Assembly (NCBI RefSeq): GCF_001548475.1
Contig: NZ_LRUJ01000013.1
Span: 1 to 64,000, forward strand
From: Bordetella hinzii LMG 13501
GTDB lineage: Bacteria > Pseudomonadota > Gammaproteobacteria > Burkholderiales > Burkholderiaceae_B
Direction: 5' to 3'
DNA length: 64,000 bases
This document shows positions 34,358-42,849 of this stretch, piece after piece. How positions within the stretch are numbered: the first letter of the stretch is position 1; every line of letters begins with the position of its first letter. The translations under genes were made by a program, and so were the position numbers. Below the pieces are notes generated by a model that did no database searches, had not been told where the DNA came from, and saw nothing but the letters and a program-made list of their open reading frames with translations.

Positions 34358-35257
34358 ATGCGCCTATTGATCGGCACTGCCTCCTGGACCGACCCCACCT
34401 TGCTGGCCTGCGGACGTTTCTATCCGCCCGAGGCCAGCGATGCGGCCGCCCGCCTGCGCTTCTACGCCGCCCGCTTTCCGGTGGTCGAGGCGGATTCGCC
34501 CTACTACGGCCTGCCCGCGCCCGAAACCACCCATGCCTGGGCGCAGCGCACACCCGGCGGCTTTGTCTTCGATATCAAGGCCTTCCGGCTTTTCACGGGG
34601 CACCAGACACCCTTGCGCGCCCTGCCCGCCGACCTGCTGCGCGATCTCGGCTGGCAGGCCGAAGATCCCCGCCCCTGTTTCGACAACCAGCTGCCGGCCG
34701 CCTGGCGCGACGAACTCTGGCGGCGTTTCCTGCTGGCCCTGGAGCCGCTGCGCGCGGCCGGCAAGCTGGGTCTGGTGCATTGCCAGTTCCCGCCCTGGGT
34801 GCGCAATGACGCGCGGGGCGCGGCCCGGCTGGACGAATGCGCCCGCCGCCTCGAAGACCTCGACGCCTCGGTGGAGTTTCGCCACGAAAGCTGGCTGCGC
34901 GATGCGCCCGCCGCGTCCGCCACCTTGGCCCGGCTGCGCGAGCGCGCCCTGGTGCATACCGTGGTCGATGCGCCGCAGGGCTTTTCCAACACCGTGCCGG
35001 CGGTCTGGCAGACCACCCGCGAAGACCTGGCGCTGGTGCGCCTGCACGGGCGCAACCGCCAGGCCTGGAACCACCGCGGCCACGCCTCCTCGTCGCGTTT
35101 CCAGTATGAATACAACGAAGCGGAACTGGCCGAGCTGGCGCGGCGCATCCAGCAGCTGCCGGCGCGGCAGACGCATGTGATCCTGAACACCAACTGCGAG
35201 GACCAGGGCGTGCGCAACGCCCAGGGCCTGCTGCGCGCGGTGGCGCCGCGCGCCTAG
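34358..35257 (+). CDS. DUF72 (YecE) domain protein
   Basis: This 299-aa protein has a TIM-barrel-like DUF72 domain: RLLIGTASWTDPTLLACGRFYPPEA at the start, RFYAARFPVVEADSPYYGLP, GFVFDIKAFRLFTGHQTP, VEFRHESWL and the end HVILNTNCEDQGVRNAQGL. The family has no established function. It is divergent from the helicase with a shared SOS box between, so it might also be DNA-damage responsive. Its stop shares CTAG with the stop of the convergent MocR gene. Confidence 0.9.
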   Translation: MRLLIGTASWTDPTLLACGRFYPPEASDAAARLRFYAARFPVVEADSPYYGLPAPETTHAWAQRTPGGFVFDIKAFRLFTGHQTPLRALPADLLRDLGWQAEDPRPCFDNQLPAAWRDELWRRFLLALEPLRAAGKLGLVHCQFPPWVRNDARGAARLDECARRLEDLDASVEFRHESWLRDAPAASATLARLRERALVHTVVDAPQGFSNTVPAVWQTTREDLALVRLHGRNRQAWNHRGHASSSRFQYEYNEAELAELARRIQQLPARQTHVILNTNCEDQGVRNAQGLLRAVAPRA

Positions 35258-36756
35258 GCGCGGCTGCCGCGGCGGGCCACTTCGTTCAGGCTGTCGAGCA
35301 GGATTTCGAACTTGCGCGCGATCTGGCTTTCCGGGACGCAGGCATAGCCCAGCAGGAGACCGTGGCGGGCCGGCTCGGGGCCGGCGTAATAACGCGAAAG
35401 CGGGCGGGTGAGCACCCCGCGGGCCCGCGCGACATCGACCACCGCGTTGTCGTCGAGATCCTCGGGCAGGTTGAGGATGAGATGCAGCCCCGCTTCGCTG
35501 GAATCCCGGTGCAGCCATTGCGGGCCCAGCCGCCGCTCGATGAGATTGACCAGGATGGCGCGGCGCTTGCTGTAGAGCATGCGCATGCGGCGGATGTGGG
35601 CGGCGTAATGGCCCTCGGAAATAAAGGCCGCCAGGGCCGCGTGCGTCATCAGGTGGCCCTCGCGGTAAAGCTCGGCATGCCCGGCCTGGAAGGCGGCCGC
35701 GAGGTGCTTCGGCAGCACCAGATAGCCCACGCGCAGGCCCGGATAGAGCGTCTTGCTGAACGTGCCCAGGTAGATGACGGGCGCATCGGGCTCCAGCCCC
35801 TGCAGCGAGGAGATGGGCCGCCCCGAAAAGCGGAATTCGCTGTCGTAGTCGTCTTCGATGATCCAGCTGCCCCAGCGCCGCGCCAGGGCCAGCAGCTGGC
35901 GCCGCCGCGCCAGCGACATCACCGTGCCCAGCGGATACTGGTGCGAAGGCGTTACGAAAATGAACCGCGGCGGCGTGCTGACGGCTTCGGCCGCGGCCGG
36001 CAGCAGCATGCCCTCCTCGTCGACCGGCTGAGGCAGGATCCTCACGCCGTTGGCGCTGAGCACCGTGCGCGCGCCCCAATAGCCCGGGTTCTCGATCCAG
36101 GCGATGTCGCCGCTTGCGCCCAGCATGCGGGTGGCCAGGTCGATGGCCTGGTGCGAGCCTTCGGTGATGATGATCTGCTCGGGGTCGCAATCGACCGAAC
36201 GGGTCAGGCCCAGGTGCTCGGCCAGGACCTCGCGCAGGGCCGGCAGCCCGCCGCCATAGGAGTAGGTCAGCAGCTCGGGCGCAGGCTTGCGCCACAGGGC
36301 GCTGAAAATGCGCCCGAACTTGCGGTGCGGGAACTCGGTGACATCGGGCACGCCGGGCATGAAGGCGCCCCATTGGTAGGGCGAGGCCGAGACCTGGTCC
36401 ACGATGCGGGCGCCGCGCTCGGACAGCACGGGGCCGGCAGGCCCGCTGCCCTGGTGGCGCCGCGAGCGCCCGGTGGCCAGGTAGGCATCGGGCACACTTG
36501 CCGTTACAAAAGTCCCGTTGCCCTGCCGGCTGCGGGTATAGCCCTCGGCCTGCAACTGGGCGTATACATGAACAACGGTATTGCGGGCGATCCCCAGCTC
36601 GGCCGCCAGGTCCCGCGTGGCCGGCAGGCGGGTGTCGCCCGGCAGCGTGCCGTCCAGGATGGCCTCCCGGATCGCGCGGTACAAACGCTGATTCATGGGA
36701 CCGTCGGAAGCGTCACCCAAGCGCAGCAGCAGCAAGTCACCGACGATGGACCTCAA
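35254..36756 (-). CDS. MocR/GabR-type PLP-dependent transcriptional regulator
   Basis: This 500-aa chimera has a GntR winged helix (about 20-95: LYRAIREAILDGTLPGDTRLPATRDLAAELGIARNTVVHVYAQLQAEGY) fused to an aminotransferase class I fold (about 125-490). The PLP lysine is in GTFSKTLYPGLRVGYL, and DDYDSEFRF is conserved. The first in-frame start is TTG 36756; the next ATG (residue 21) would cut into the helix-turn-helix domain. It is divergent from gabTD and is the likely GABA-responsive activator of that operon. Confidence 0.9.
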   Translation of the reverse strand: MRSIVGDLLLLRLGDASDGPMNQRLYRAIREAILDGTLPGDTRLPATRDLAAELGIARNTVVHVYAQLQAEGYTRSRQGNGTFVTASVPDAYLATGRSRRHQGSGPAGPVLSERGARIVDQVSASPYQWGAFMPGVPDVTEFPHRKFGRIFSALWRKPAPELLTYSYGGGLPALREVLAEHLGLTRSVDCDPEQIIITEGSHQAIDLATRMLGASGDIAWIENPGYWGARTVLSANGVRILPQPVDEEGMLLPAAAEAVSTPPRFIFVTPSHQYPLGTVMSLARRRQLLALARRWGSWIIEDDYDSEFRFSGRPISSLQGLEPDAPVIYLGTFSKTLYPGLRVGYLVLPKHLAAAFQAGHAELYREGHLMTHAALAAFISEGHYAAHIRRMRMLYSKRRAILVNLIERRLGPQWLHRDSSEAGLHLILNLPEDLDDNAVVDVARARGVLTRPLSRYYAGPEPARHGLLLGYACVPESQIARKFEILLDSLNEVARRGSRA

Positions 36757-36757
36757 T

Positions 36758-36790
36758 TGGTTCTACCTGATTTGCAAAAGTGGTTCCTAC
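36758..36790. promoter_or_regulatory. Direct repeat in the mocR/gabT divergent promoter
   Basis: TGGTTCTAC (36758-36766) and TGGTTCCTAC (36781-36790) are direct repeats 23 bases apart, about two helix turns. MocR/GabR regulators bind paired direct repeats, often with an ACCA core on the other strand, as here. The position in the divergent promoter supports a regulator site. Confidence 0.55.
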
Positions 36791-36897
36791 GAATGGGGCC
36801 ATCTTAGCATTAAAGTATCAAGGTGACGCCGCCGGCCATGACCGGCAGGCCAGTCTTTCGCCGCGCAGCGGCTGCCTATTGCCAATTTGAGGCTTTG

Positions 36898-38163
36898 ATG
36901 AAAAACCGTGATTTGAATACCCGTCGCGCCCTGGCCACTCCCCGTGGCGTGGGTGTCATGTGTGACTTCTATGCCGTGCGCGCCGAAAACGCCACGCTGT
37001 GGGATGCCGAAGGCAAGGAATACATCGACTTCGCCGGCGGCATCGCCGTGCTGAACACCGGCCACCGCCACCCCAAGGTCATGGCCGCCGTGGCCGCGCA
37101 GCTGGAAAACTTCACCCACACCGCCTACCAGATCGTGCCCTACGAGGGCTATGTGGCCCTGGCCGAGCGCATCAACAGCCTGGCTCCGATCAGCGGCCTG
37201 AAGAAGAGCGCCTTCTTCACGACCGGCGTCGAAGCCGTCGAGAACGCCGTCAAGATCGCGCGCGCGGCCACCGGCCGCTCGGGCGTGATCGCCTTCTCGG
37301 GGTCCTTCCATGGCCGCACCCAGCTGGGCATGGCGCTGACCGGCAAGGTCGCCCCCTACAAGCTGGCTTTCGGCGCCATGCCGGCCGATATCTACCACGT
37401 CCCCTTCCCCAACAGCACGCAGGACATCTCGGTGGCTGACTCGCTCAAGTCGCTGGACCTGCTGTTCAAGGTCGACATCGATCCGAAGCGCGTGGCCGCC
37501 ATCATCCTCGAACCGGTGCAAGGCGAAGGCGGCTTCAACGTCACCCCGCCCGAACTGATGGTCGCCCTGCGCAAGATCTGCGACGAACACGGCATCCTGC
37601 TGATCGCCGACGAAGTCCAGACCGGCTTTGCCCGTACCGGCAAGCTGTTCGCCATGGAGCACCATTCGGTGCAGGCCGACATCATTACCATGGCCAAGAG
37701 CCTGGGCGGCGGCATGCCGATCTCCGGCGTGGTGGGCCGCGCCGAAGTCATGGACGGTCCGGCCCCCGGCGGCCTGGGCGGCACCTATGCGGGCAACCCG
37801 CTGGCCGTGGCCGCTTCGCTGGCCGTGCTGGACGTGATCGCCGAAGAAAAGCTGTGCGAGCGTTCCGCGGCCCTGGGCAAGCGCCTGATGGACCGCCTGA
37901 ACAGCCTGCGCGACAAGGTGCCGGCTATTGCCGACGTGCGCGGCCTGGGCTCCATGGTCGCCCTGGAACTGAACGACCCCGCCACCGGCAAGCCGGACGC
38001 CGAGGCCGTCAAGCGCGTGCAGCAAAAGGCCATCGAGAAGGGCCTGCTGCTGCTGAGCTGCGGCGTGTATGGCAACGTGCTGCGCTTCCTGTATCCGCTG
38101 ACCATTCCGGATGCCCAGTTCGACCGCGCGCTGGATATCCTGACCGAAGCCCTGACCGCCTGA
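36898..38163 (+). CDS. gabT: 4-aminobutyrate aminotransferase
   Basis: This class III PLP aminotransferase (421 aa) converts GABA and 2-oxoglutarate to succinate semialdehyde and glutamate. Signatures include GVMCDFYAVRAENATLWDAEGKEYIDFAGGIAVLNTGH, FFTTGVEAVENAVKIARAATGR, SFHGRT, ILEPVQGEGGF and DEVQTGFARTGKLFA, with the PLP lysine in IITMAKSLGGG. TGAGG precedes the ATG at 36898; the longer open frame is not conserved-looking. It is the first gene of gabT-gabD. Confidence 0.94.
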   Translation: MKNRDLNTRRALATPRGVGVMCDFYAVRAENATLWDAEGKEYIDFAGGIAVLNTGHRHPKVMAAVAAQLENFTHTAYQIVPYEGYVALAERINSLAPISGLKKSAFFTTGVEAVENAVKIARAATGRSGVIAFSGSFHGRTQLGMALTGKVAPYKLAFGAMPADIYHVPFPNSTQDISVADSLKSLDLLFKVDIDPKRVAAIILEPVQGEGGFNVTPPELMVALRKICDEHGILLIADEVQTGFARTGKLFAMEHHSVQADIITMAKSLGGGMPISGVVGRAEVMDGPAPGGLGGTYAGNPLAVAASLAVLDVIAEEKLCERSAALGKRLMDRLNSLRDKVPAIADVRGLGSMVALELNDPATGKPDAEAVKRVQQKAIEKGLLLLSCGVYGNVLRFLYPLTIPDAQFDRALDILTEALTA

Positions 38164-38180
38164 ACCCTGGCTGCCTGACC

Positions 38181-38212
38181 CACGCGCGGGATGGAACTCC
38201 ATCCCGCGCGTG
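38181..38212 (+). repeat. Perfect 14-bp hairpin between gabT and gabD
   Basis: CACGCGCGGGATGG (38181-38194) pairs perfectly with CCATCCCGCGCGTG (38199-38212) around the 4-base loop AACT. It lies 18 bases after gabT and 21 bases before gabD. There is no T-run, so it is probably an mRNA-stabilising or processing element rather than a full terminator. Confidence 0.85.
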
Positions 38213-38233
38213 TCCATTCAGAAGGAAATATTC

Positions 38234-39697
38234 ATGTCCTTGACCAAGACCCTGAGCCGTCCCGACCTGTTGCGCGACGCCTGCTTCATCGATGGCAAGT
38301 GGGTGGCCGCCTCCGGGGCCAGCATTCCCGTCGATAACCCCGCCACCGGCAAGAACATCGTCTCCGTGCCCAAGCTGGGCCGCAAGGAAGCCGAAGCCGC
38401 CATCGCCAGCGCCGAGAAGGCGCTGCCGGCATGGGCGGCCAAGACCGGCAAGGAGCGCGGCGCCATTCTGCTGAAGTGGGCCAACCTCATGATGCAGCAC
38501 CAGCAGGACCTGGCGACCATCATGACCTCCGAGCAAGGCAAGCCCCTGCCCGAAGCCGCCGGCGAAATCGCCTATGCCGCCTCCTTCCTGGAGTGGTTCG
38601 GCGAGGAGGCCAAGCGCGTGGACGGCGATGTGCTGCAAAGCCCCAAGGCCGGCCAGCGCATCATGGTCCTGAAGCAGCCCATCGGCGTGACCGCCGCGAT
38701 CACGCCCTGGAACTTCCCGGCCGCGATGATCACCCGCAAGGTCGGCCCGGCCCTGGCCGCCGGCTGCCCCATGGTGGTCAAGCCCGCCCAGCAGACCCCG
38801 CTGACCGCCCTGGCCCTGGCCGTGCTGGCCGAAGAGGCCGGCGTGCCGGCTGGCGTGTTCCATGTGATCACCGGCAGCTCGCGCGAGATCGGCGCGGCCC
38901 TGTGCGAAAGCGATGTCGTGCGCAAGCTCAGCTTCACGGGTTCGACCGAAGTGGGCCGCACCCTGATGGAACAATGCGCCCCGACCATCAAGAAGCTGTC
39001 GCTCGAGCTGGGCGGCAACGCGCCCTTCATCGTCTTTGACGATGCCGACCTGGACCGCGCCGTCGACGGCATCCTGGCCTCGAAGTACCGCAATGCCGGC
39101 CAGACCTGCGTCTGCGCCAATCGCATCTACATCCAGGCCGGCGTCTACGAAGAAGTCGCCAAGCGCCTGATCGCCAAGGTCCAGGCCATGAAGGTCGGCG
39201 ACGGTTTCGAGCAAGGCGTGACCCAGGGTCCGCTGATCGACGATGCGGCCGTGGCCAAGGTCAAGGAGCACATCGAGGACGCCGTGGGCAAGGGCGCCAA
39301 GGTCGTGGCAGGCGGCAAGACGCACGCCCTGGGCGGCAATTTCTTCGAGCCGACCGTGGTGCGCGACGTGACGCAATCCATGCTGTTCGCCTCGGAAGAG
39401 ACCTTCGGCCCGGTGGCACCGCTGTTCAAGTTCGAGACCGAAGAAGAAGTCATCAAGAACGCCAATGACACCATCTTCGGCCTGGCCGCCTATTTCTTCA
39501 CGCGCGACTACGCCCGTATCTGGCGTGTCTCCGAAGCGCTGGAGTACGGCATCGTCGGCATCAACACCGGCCTGATCTCCAACGAAGTCGGCCCCTTCGG
39601 CGGCGTCAAGCAATCCGGCCTGGGCCGCGAAGGCTCCAAGTACGGCATCGAGGATTACCTCGAACTGAAGTATCTCTGCGTGGACCTGGGCGCCTGA
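38234..39697 (+). CDS. gabD: Succinate-semialdehyde dehydrogenase
   Basis: This 487-aa aldehyde dehydrogenase oxidises succinate semialdehyde to succinate, completing GABA breakdown. It has ITPWNFPAAMITRKVGPALAAGCPMVVKPAQQTPLTALAL, FTGSTEVGR, catalytic Glu in SLELGGNAPFIVF and catalytic Cys in RNAGQTCVCANR. The ATG at 38234 follows GAAGGAA; a GTG 24 bases earlier falls in the hairpin. It is cotranscribed with gabT. Confidence 0.95.
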   Translation: MSLTKTLSRPDLLRDACFIDGKWVAASGASIPVDNPATGKNIVSVPKLGRKEAEAAIASAEKALPAWAAKTGKERGAILLKWANLMMQHQQDLATIMTSEQGKPLPEAAGEIAYAASFLEWFGEEAKRVDGDVLQSPKAGQRIMVLKQPIGVTAAITPWNFPAAMITRKVGPALAAGCPMVVKPAQQTPLTALALAVLAEEAGVPAGVFHVITGSSREIGAALCESDVVRKLSFTGSTEVGRTLMEQCAPTIKKLSLELGGNAPFIVFDDADLDRAVDGILASKYRNAGQTCVCANRIYIQAGVYEEVAKRLIAKVQAMKVGDGFEQGVTQGPLIDDAAVAKVKEHIEDAVGKGAKVVAGGKTHALGGNFFEPTVVRDVTQSMLFASEETFGPVAPLFKFETEEEVIKNANDTIFGLAAYFFTRDYARIWRVSEALEYGIVGINTGLISNEVGPFGGVKQSGLGREGSKYGIEDYLELKYLCVDLGA

Positions 39698-39721
39698 CCG
39701 CCCTGCCTGTCGACGATACGG

Positions 39722-39754
39722 CCGGCGCCCCCTCCCGGGGCGCCGGTTTTTTTT
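39722..39754 (+). terminator. Rho-independent terminator after gabD
   Basis: CCGGCGCCCC (39722-39731) pairs with GGGGCGCCGG (39737-39746) around a 5-base loop. Eight T residues follow (39747-39754). This is a strong intrinsic terminator 25 bases after the gabD stop. Confidence 0.96.
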
Positions 39755-39873
39755 CGCTCGGCCACCACCCGCGGGCGAGCACCGTCCGGAGGATGCAGCA
39801 TTCGGGCATTTTTCATCCCGGCGCGCGGTGGTCATGCTAGATTGTTGGGCCTCATGCATCCGTCCCTAACGTT

Positions 39874-40749
39874 ATGAGCCGCACGCTGACCCGCGACGAC
39901 CTGCGTCGCATCATGGCCATCCTGGCCGAGGCCGCCCAGGTGGAGATCTTGCCGCGCTTTCGCAACCTGCCCGTGCAGGCCGTGCGCGGCAAGAGTTCGC
40001 CGCGCGATCTCGTCACCGACGCCGACGAGGGCGCCGAGCGGATGATCAGCGCGCGCCTGGCCAAGCTCTTCCCCGGCGCGGTGCTGATCGGCGAAGAAGC
40101 CACCACGCGCAACCCCGCGCTGCTGAACATGCTGGTCGACGCCGACCTGGCCTTTCTCATCGACCCCATCGACGGCACGCGCAACTACGTCGCCGGCCTG
40201 CCGCTGTTCGGCATGATGGTCGCGGCCTGCCACAAGGGCGATGTCATGGCTGGCATCATCTACGACCCGATCAACCGCGACGCCGCCATGGCCTTGCGCG
40301 GCGAAGGCGCCTGGTTCGAGCACGAAAACGGCAGCCAGGAAATCATGAAAGTGGCCCAGCCCGTGCCGCCCGAGGATATGGATGGTTTCATCGCCACCGG
40401 ATCGCTGCCCGAGCCGCTGCGCCACAAGGTCAATGGCAATGTGGCGCAGCTGGCCAGCATGGCCTATCTGCGCTGCGCCGCGCACGAATACCGCATGGCC
40501 GCCTCGGGCCACGTGCACCTGCTGTTCTACAACAAGCTCATGCCCTGGGACCATGCGGCCGGCTGGCTGCTGCATCGCGAGGCGGGCGGTTATTCGGCCC
40601 ATTTCGACGGCAGCCCCTACAAGCCCACGCACCGCAGCGGCGGCCTGCTCTATGCGCCGGACGCGGGCAGCTGGCACGCCGCGCATCGCCTGCTGTTCGG
40701 CAGCGACGAGCCGCTGCTCGACCATCCGCCCCCCCCGGCGGCGGCGTGA
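39874..40749 (+). CDS. Inositol monophosphatase family protein (SuhB-like)
   Basis: This 291-aa protein is a metal-dependent sugar-phosphate phosphatase. Metal-site motifs are LIGEEATT, FLIDPIDGTRNYVAGLPLFG and the C-terminal PWDHAAGWLLHREAGG, all intact. The substrate might be inositol phosphate, a nucleotide such as PAP, or another sugar phosphate. It has its own context: after the gabD terminator and convergent with the sirtuin gene. Confidence 0.9.
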   Translation: MSRTLTRDDLRRIMAILAEAAQVEILPRFRNLPVQAVRGKSSPRDLVTDADEGAERMISARLAKLFPGAVLIGEEATTRNPALLNMLVDADLAFLIDPIDGTRNYVAGLPLFGMMVAACHKGDVMAGIIYDPINRDAAMALRGEGAWFEHENGSQEIMKVAQPVPPEDMDGFIATGSLPEPLRHKVNGNVAQLASMAYLRCAAHEYRMAASGHVHLLFYNKLMPWDHAAGWLLHREAGGYSAHFDGSPYKPTHRSGGLLYAPDAGSWHAAHRLLFGSDEPLLDHPPPPAAA

Positions 40750-40750
40750 G

Positions 40751-41590
40751 CTAGAGCGCGGCCAGCACCTGGTCGCAAGGCTGGCTGATCTTGAGCACCA
40801 GCAGATCGTCGGCCCGGGTGCGGCCCAGATTGATGGCGGCCACGGGCTTGCCCTCGCGGGCCGCGGCCTGCACATAGCGGAAGCCGGAATGCACCATCAA
40901 GGATGAACCCACGACCAGCACCGCGTCGGCGCGCGCCAGCCCCGCATACGCGCGCTCGGTGCGCGCGCTGGGCACCAGTTCGCCGAAGAACACCACGTCG
41001 GGCTTGACGATACCGCCGCAGCGCGGACAGGCCGGCACCTCGAACAGGCTGAAATCCACGCCCTCCAGGTCGGCATCGCCGTCGGGCGCGTCATCGGCGT
41101 CCAGGAAGACCCAGGCGGGATTCATGGCTTCGAGCTGGTCCTGCCAGGCCTTGCGCGGCCCGCGCCAATCGCAGCGCGTGCACAGCACTTCATCCAGCCG
41201 GCCATGCAGGTCGATGACCGCGCGGCTGCCGGCCGCCTCGTGCAGGCCGTCCACGTTCTGCGTGACCAGCAGTTCGATGCGGCCTTCGTGTTCCAGCCGC
41301 GCCAGCGCCAGATGCGCCGCGTTGGGCCGCACCTGGCCGAAGCGGCGCCAGCCTATCATGCCGCGCGCCCAGTAGCGCGCGCGGGCCAGGCCGGTGCCCA
41401 TGAAGGTTTGGAAGTCGATGGGAGGCTTGCGCTTCCATTGGCCCTCGCCGTCGCGGTAGTCGGGAATGCCCGAGGGGGTGCTGCAGCCCGCGCCGGTCAG
41501 GACAAACAGGCGATGGTGGCAGTCGATGAAAGCCCGCAAGGCATCGATCTGCCCCGGCAGGACGTCCATGCGCGCCGGCCCCGCTGTCAT
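40751..41590 (-). CDS. Sir2 family NAD-dependent protein deacylase
   Basis: This 279-aa sirtuin looks like class II (SIRT4-like). NAD-binding motifs are VLTGAGCSTPSGIPDYRD and TQNVDGLH; the catalytic His is in DLHGR. The zinc cysteines are in CTRC and CPRC, and the segment GGIVKPDVVFFGE is typical. It removes acyl groups from lysines using NAD. Its ATG overlaps the MFS transporter stop (ATGA), so the two are coupled. An alternative start at Met8 exists. Confidence 0.93.
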   Translation of the reverse strand: MTAGPARMDVLPGQIDALRAFIDCHHRLFVLTGAGCSTPSGIPDYRDGEGQWKRKPPIDFQTFMGTGLARARYWARGMIGWRRFGQVRPNAAHLALARLEHEGRIELLVTQNVDGLHEAAGSRAVIDLHGRLDEVLCTRCDWRGPRKAWQDQLEAMNPAWVFLDADDAPDGDADLEGVDFSLFEVPACPRCGGIVKPDVVFFGELVPSARTERAYAGLARADAVLVVGSSLMVHSGFRYVQAAAREGKPVAAINLGRTRADDLLVLKISQPCDQVLAAL

Positions 41591-42801
41591 GCCGCCGCCG
41601 CGGCCGGCGCGCGCCGGGGCTCGCGCACCGGCAGGTGCACGGCGGCCGAGATCAGGCCGATGGCGATGGACAGCAGCCAGACCGCGTCATAGGCGCCAGT
41701 GACTTCGAACAGCACGCCGCCCAGCCACACGCCCAGGAAACTCCCGACCTGGTGGCCCAGGAACACCACGCCGAACAGGGTGGACAGCGACTTCAGGCCG
41801 AAGAGCTGCGCCACCAGGCCGGTGGTCACCGGCGCCGTGCCCAGCCACAGAAAGCCCATCGCGCAAGCGAACACCAGGGTCGAGGCGACGCTGACCGGCA
41901 CCAGGAAGTAGACCGTGATGACGGCGGTTCGGACCAGGTAGAGGCTGGCCAGCACGTATTTCTTGGGGCGCCGCTCGCCCATCCAGCCGAAGAAGAAGGT
42001 GCCGGCGATGTTGAACAGTCCCACCAGCCCCAGCGCCAGGGCGGCCGTGTTGCCGCCTATGCCATGGTCCGACAGATAGGCGGGCAAGTGCGTGGCGATG
42101 AAGGCCAGGTGAAAGCCGCAGGCCATGAAGCCGACCCACAACAGCCAGAGATCGCGATTGCGCAGGCTGGCGCCGATGCCGGCCGAGGCCTGCGGTTCGG
42201 CCGCGGCCACGCCGCGCGGCGGCTCGCGCAGCGCATAGGCCAGCGGCGCCGTCAGCGCCAGCAGCACGGCACAGACCACCAGGGCGCCCTGCCAGCCGAA
42301 AGCCCCGATCAGGTACATGCCCAGGGGCAGCATGATGAACTGGCCCAGCGCCCCCATGGCCGAGACCGCGCCCAGGGCCGAAGAGCGGCGCGCGGCCGGC
42401 ACCTTGCGCCCGACGACCCCATTGACCGTCCAGGCGGTGCCGGCCAGGCCCAGGCCGATCAGCACGCCGGCCGACAGCGCCAGGCTCAGGCGCCCGTCTG
42501 ACAGGGTGGTCAGCAAGAGGCCGGCCACGTAGAACACGGCGCCGGCCACGATCACGCGGGCCGTGCCGAAGCGGTCGGCCAGGTAGCCGGAGAACGGCTG
42601 CGCCAGTCCCCAGACAATGTTCTGCAAGGCGATCGCGAACGAAAAGGTCTCGCGCGTCAACCCGAAGGATTGGACGATGGGCAATTGATACAGGCCGATG
42701 CTGTGCCGCTGACCCAGCGTCAGGCCCAGCACGATGCCCGCGGCGATCACCACGGGCCAGATGGACGGCGAACGGGCGCCGGACTGCGATACCGCGGACA
42801 T
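41587..42801 (-). CDS. Major facilitator superfamily transporter
   Basis: This 404-aa protein has twelve predicted membrane helices. The loop 2-3 motif FSGYLADRFGTARVIVAGA is a good match to MFS motif A. The sequence resembles the oxalate/formate and monocarboxylate-like MFS groups (LGQRHSIGLYQLPIVQSFGLTRETFSFAIALQNIVWG), but the substrate cannot be read from sequence. TGGAG precedes the ATG. It lies upstream of and overlaps the sirtuin gene. Confidence 0.9.
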   Translation of the reverse strand: MSAVSQSGARSPSIWPVVIAAGIVLGLTLGQRHSIGLYQLPIVQSFGLTRETFSFAIALQNIVWGLAQPFSGYLADRFGTARVIVAGAVFYVAGLLLTTLSDGRLSLALSAGVLIGLGLAGTAWTVNGVVGRKVPAARRSSALGAVSAMGALGQFIMLPLGMYLIGAFGWQGALVVCAVLLALTAPLAYALREPPRGVAAAEPQASAGIGASLRNRDLWLLWVGFMACGFHLAFIATHLPAYLSDHGIGGNTAALALGLVGLFNIAGTFFFGWMGERRPKKYVLASLYLVRTAVITVYFLVPVSVASTLVFACAMGFLWLGTAPVTTGLVAQLFGLKSLSTLFGVVFLGHQVGSFLGVWLGGVLFEVTGAYDAVWLLSIAIGLISAAVHLPVREPRRAPAAAAA

Positions 42802-42849
42802 CGATGTCTCCAGGATGGCCGGACGCGGTCCGGCGCCTCGTTATTGGCG

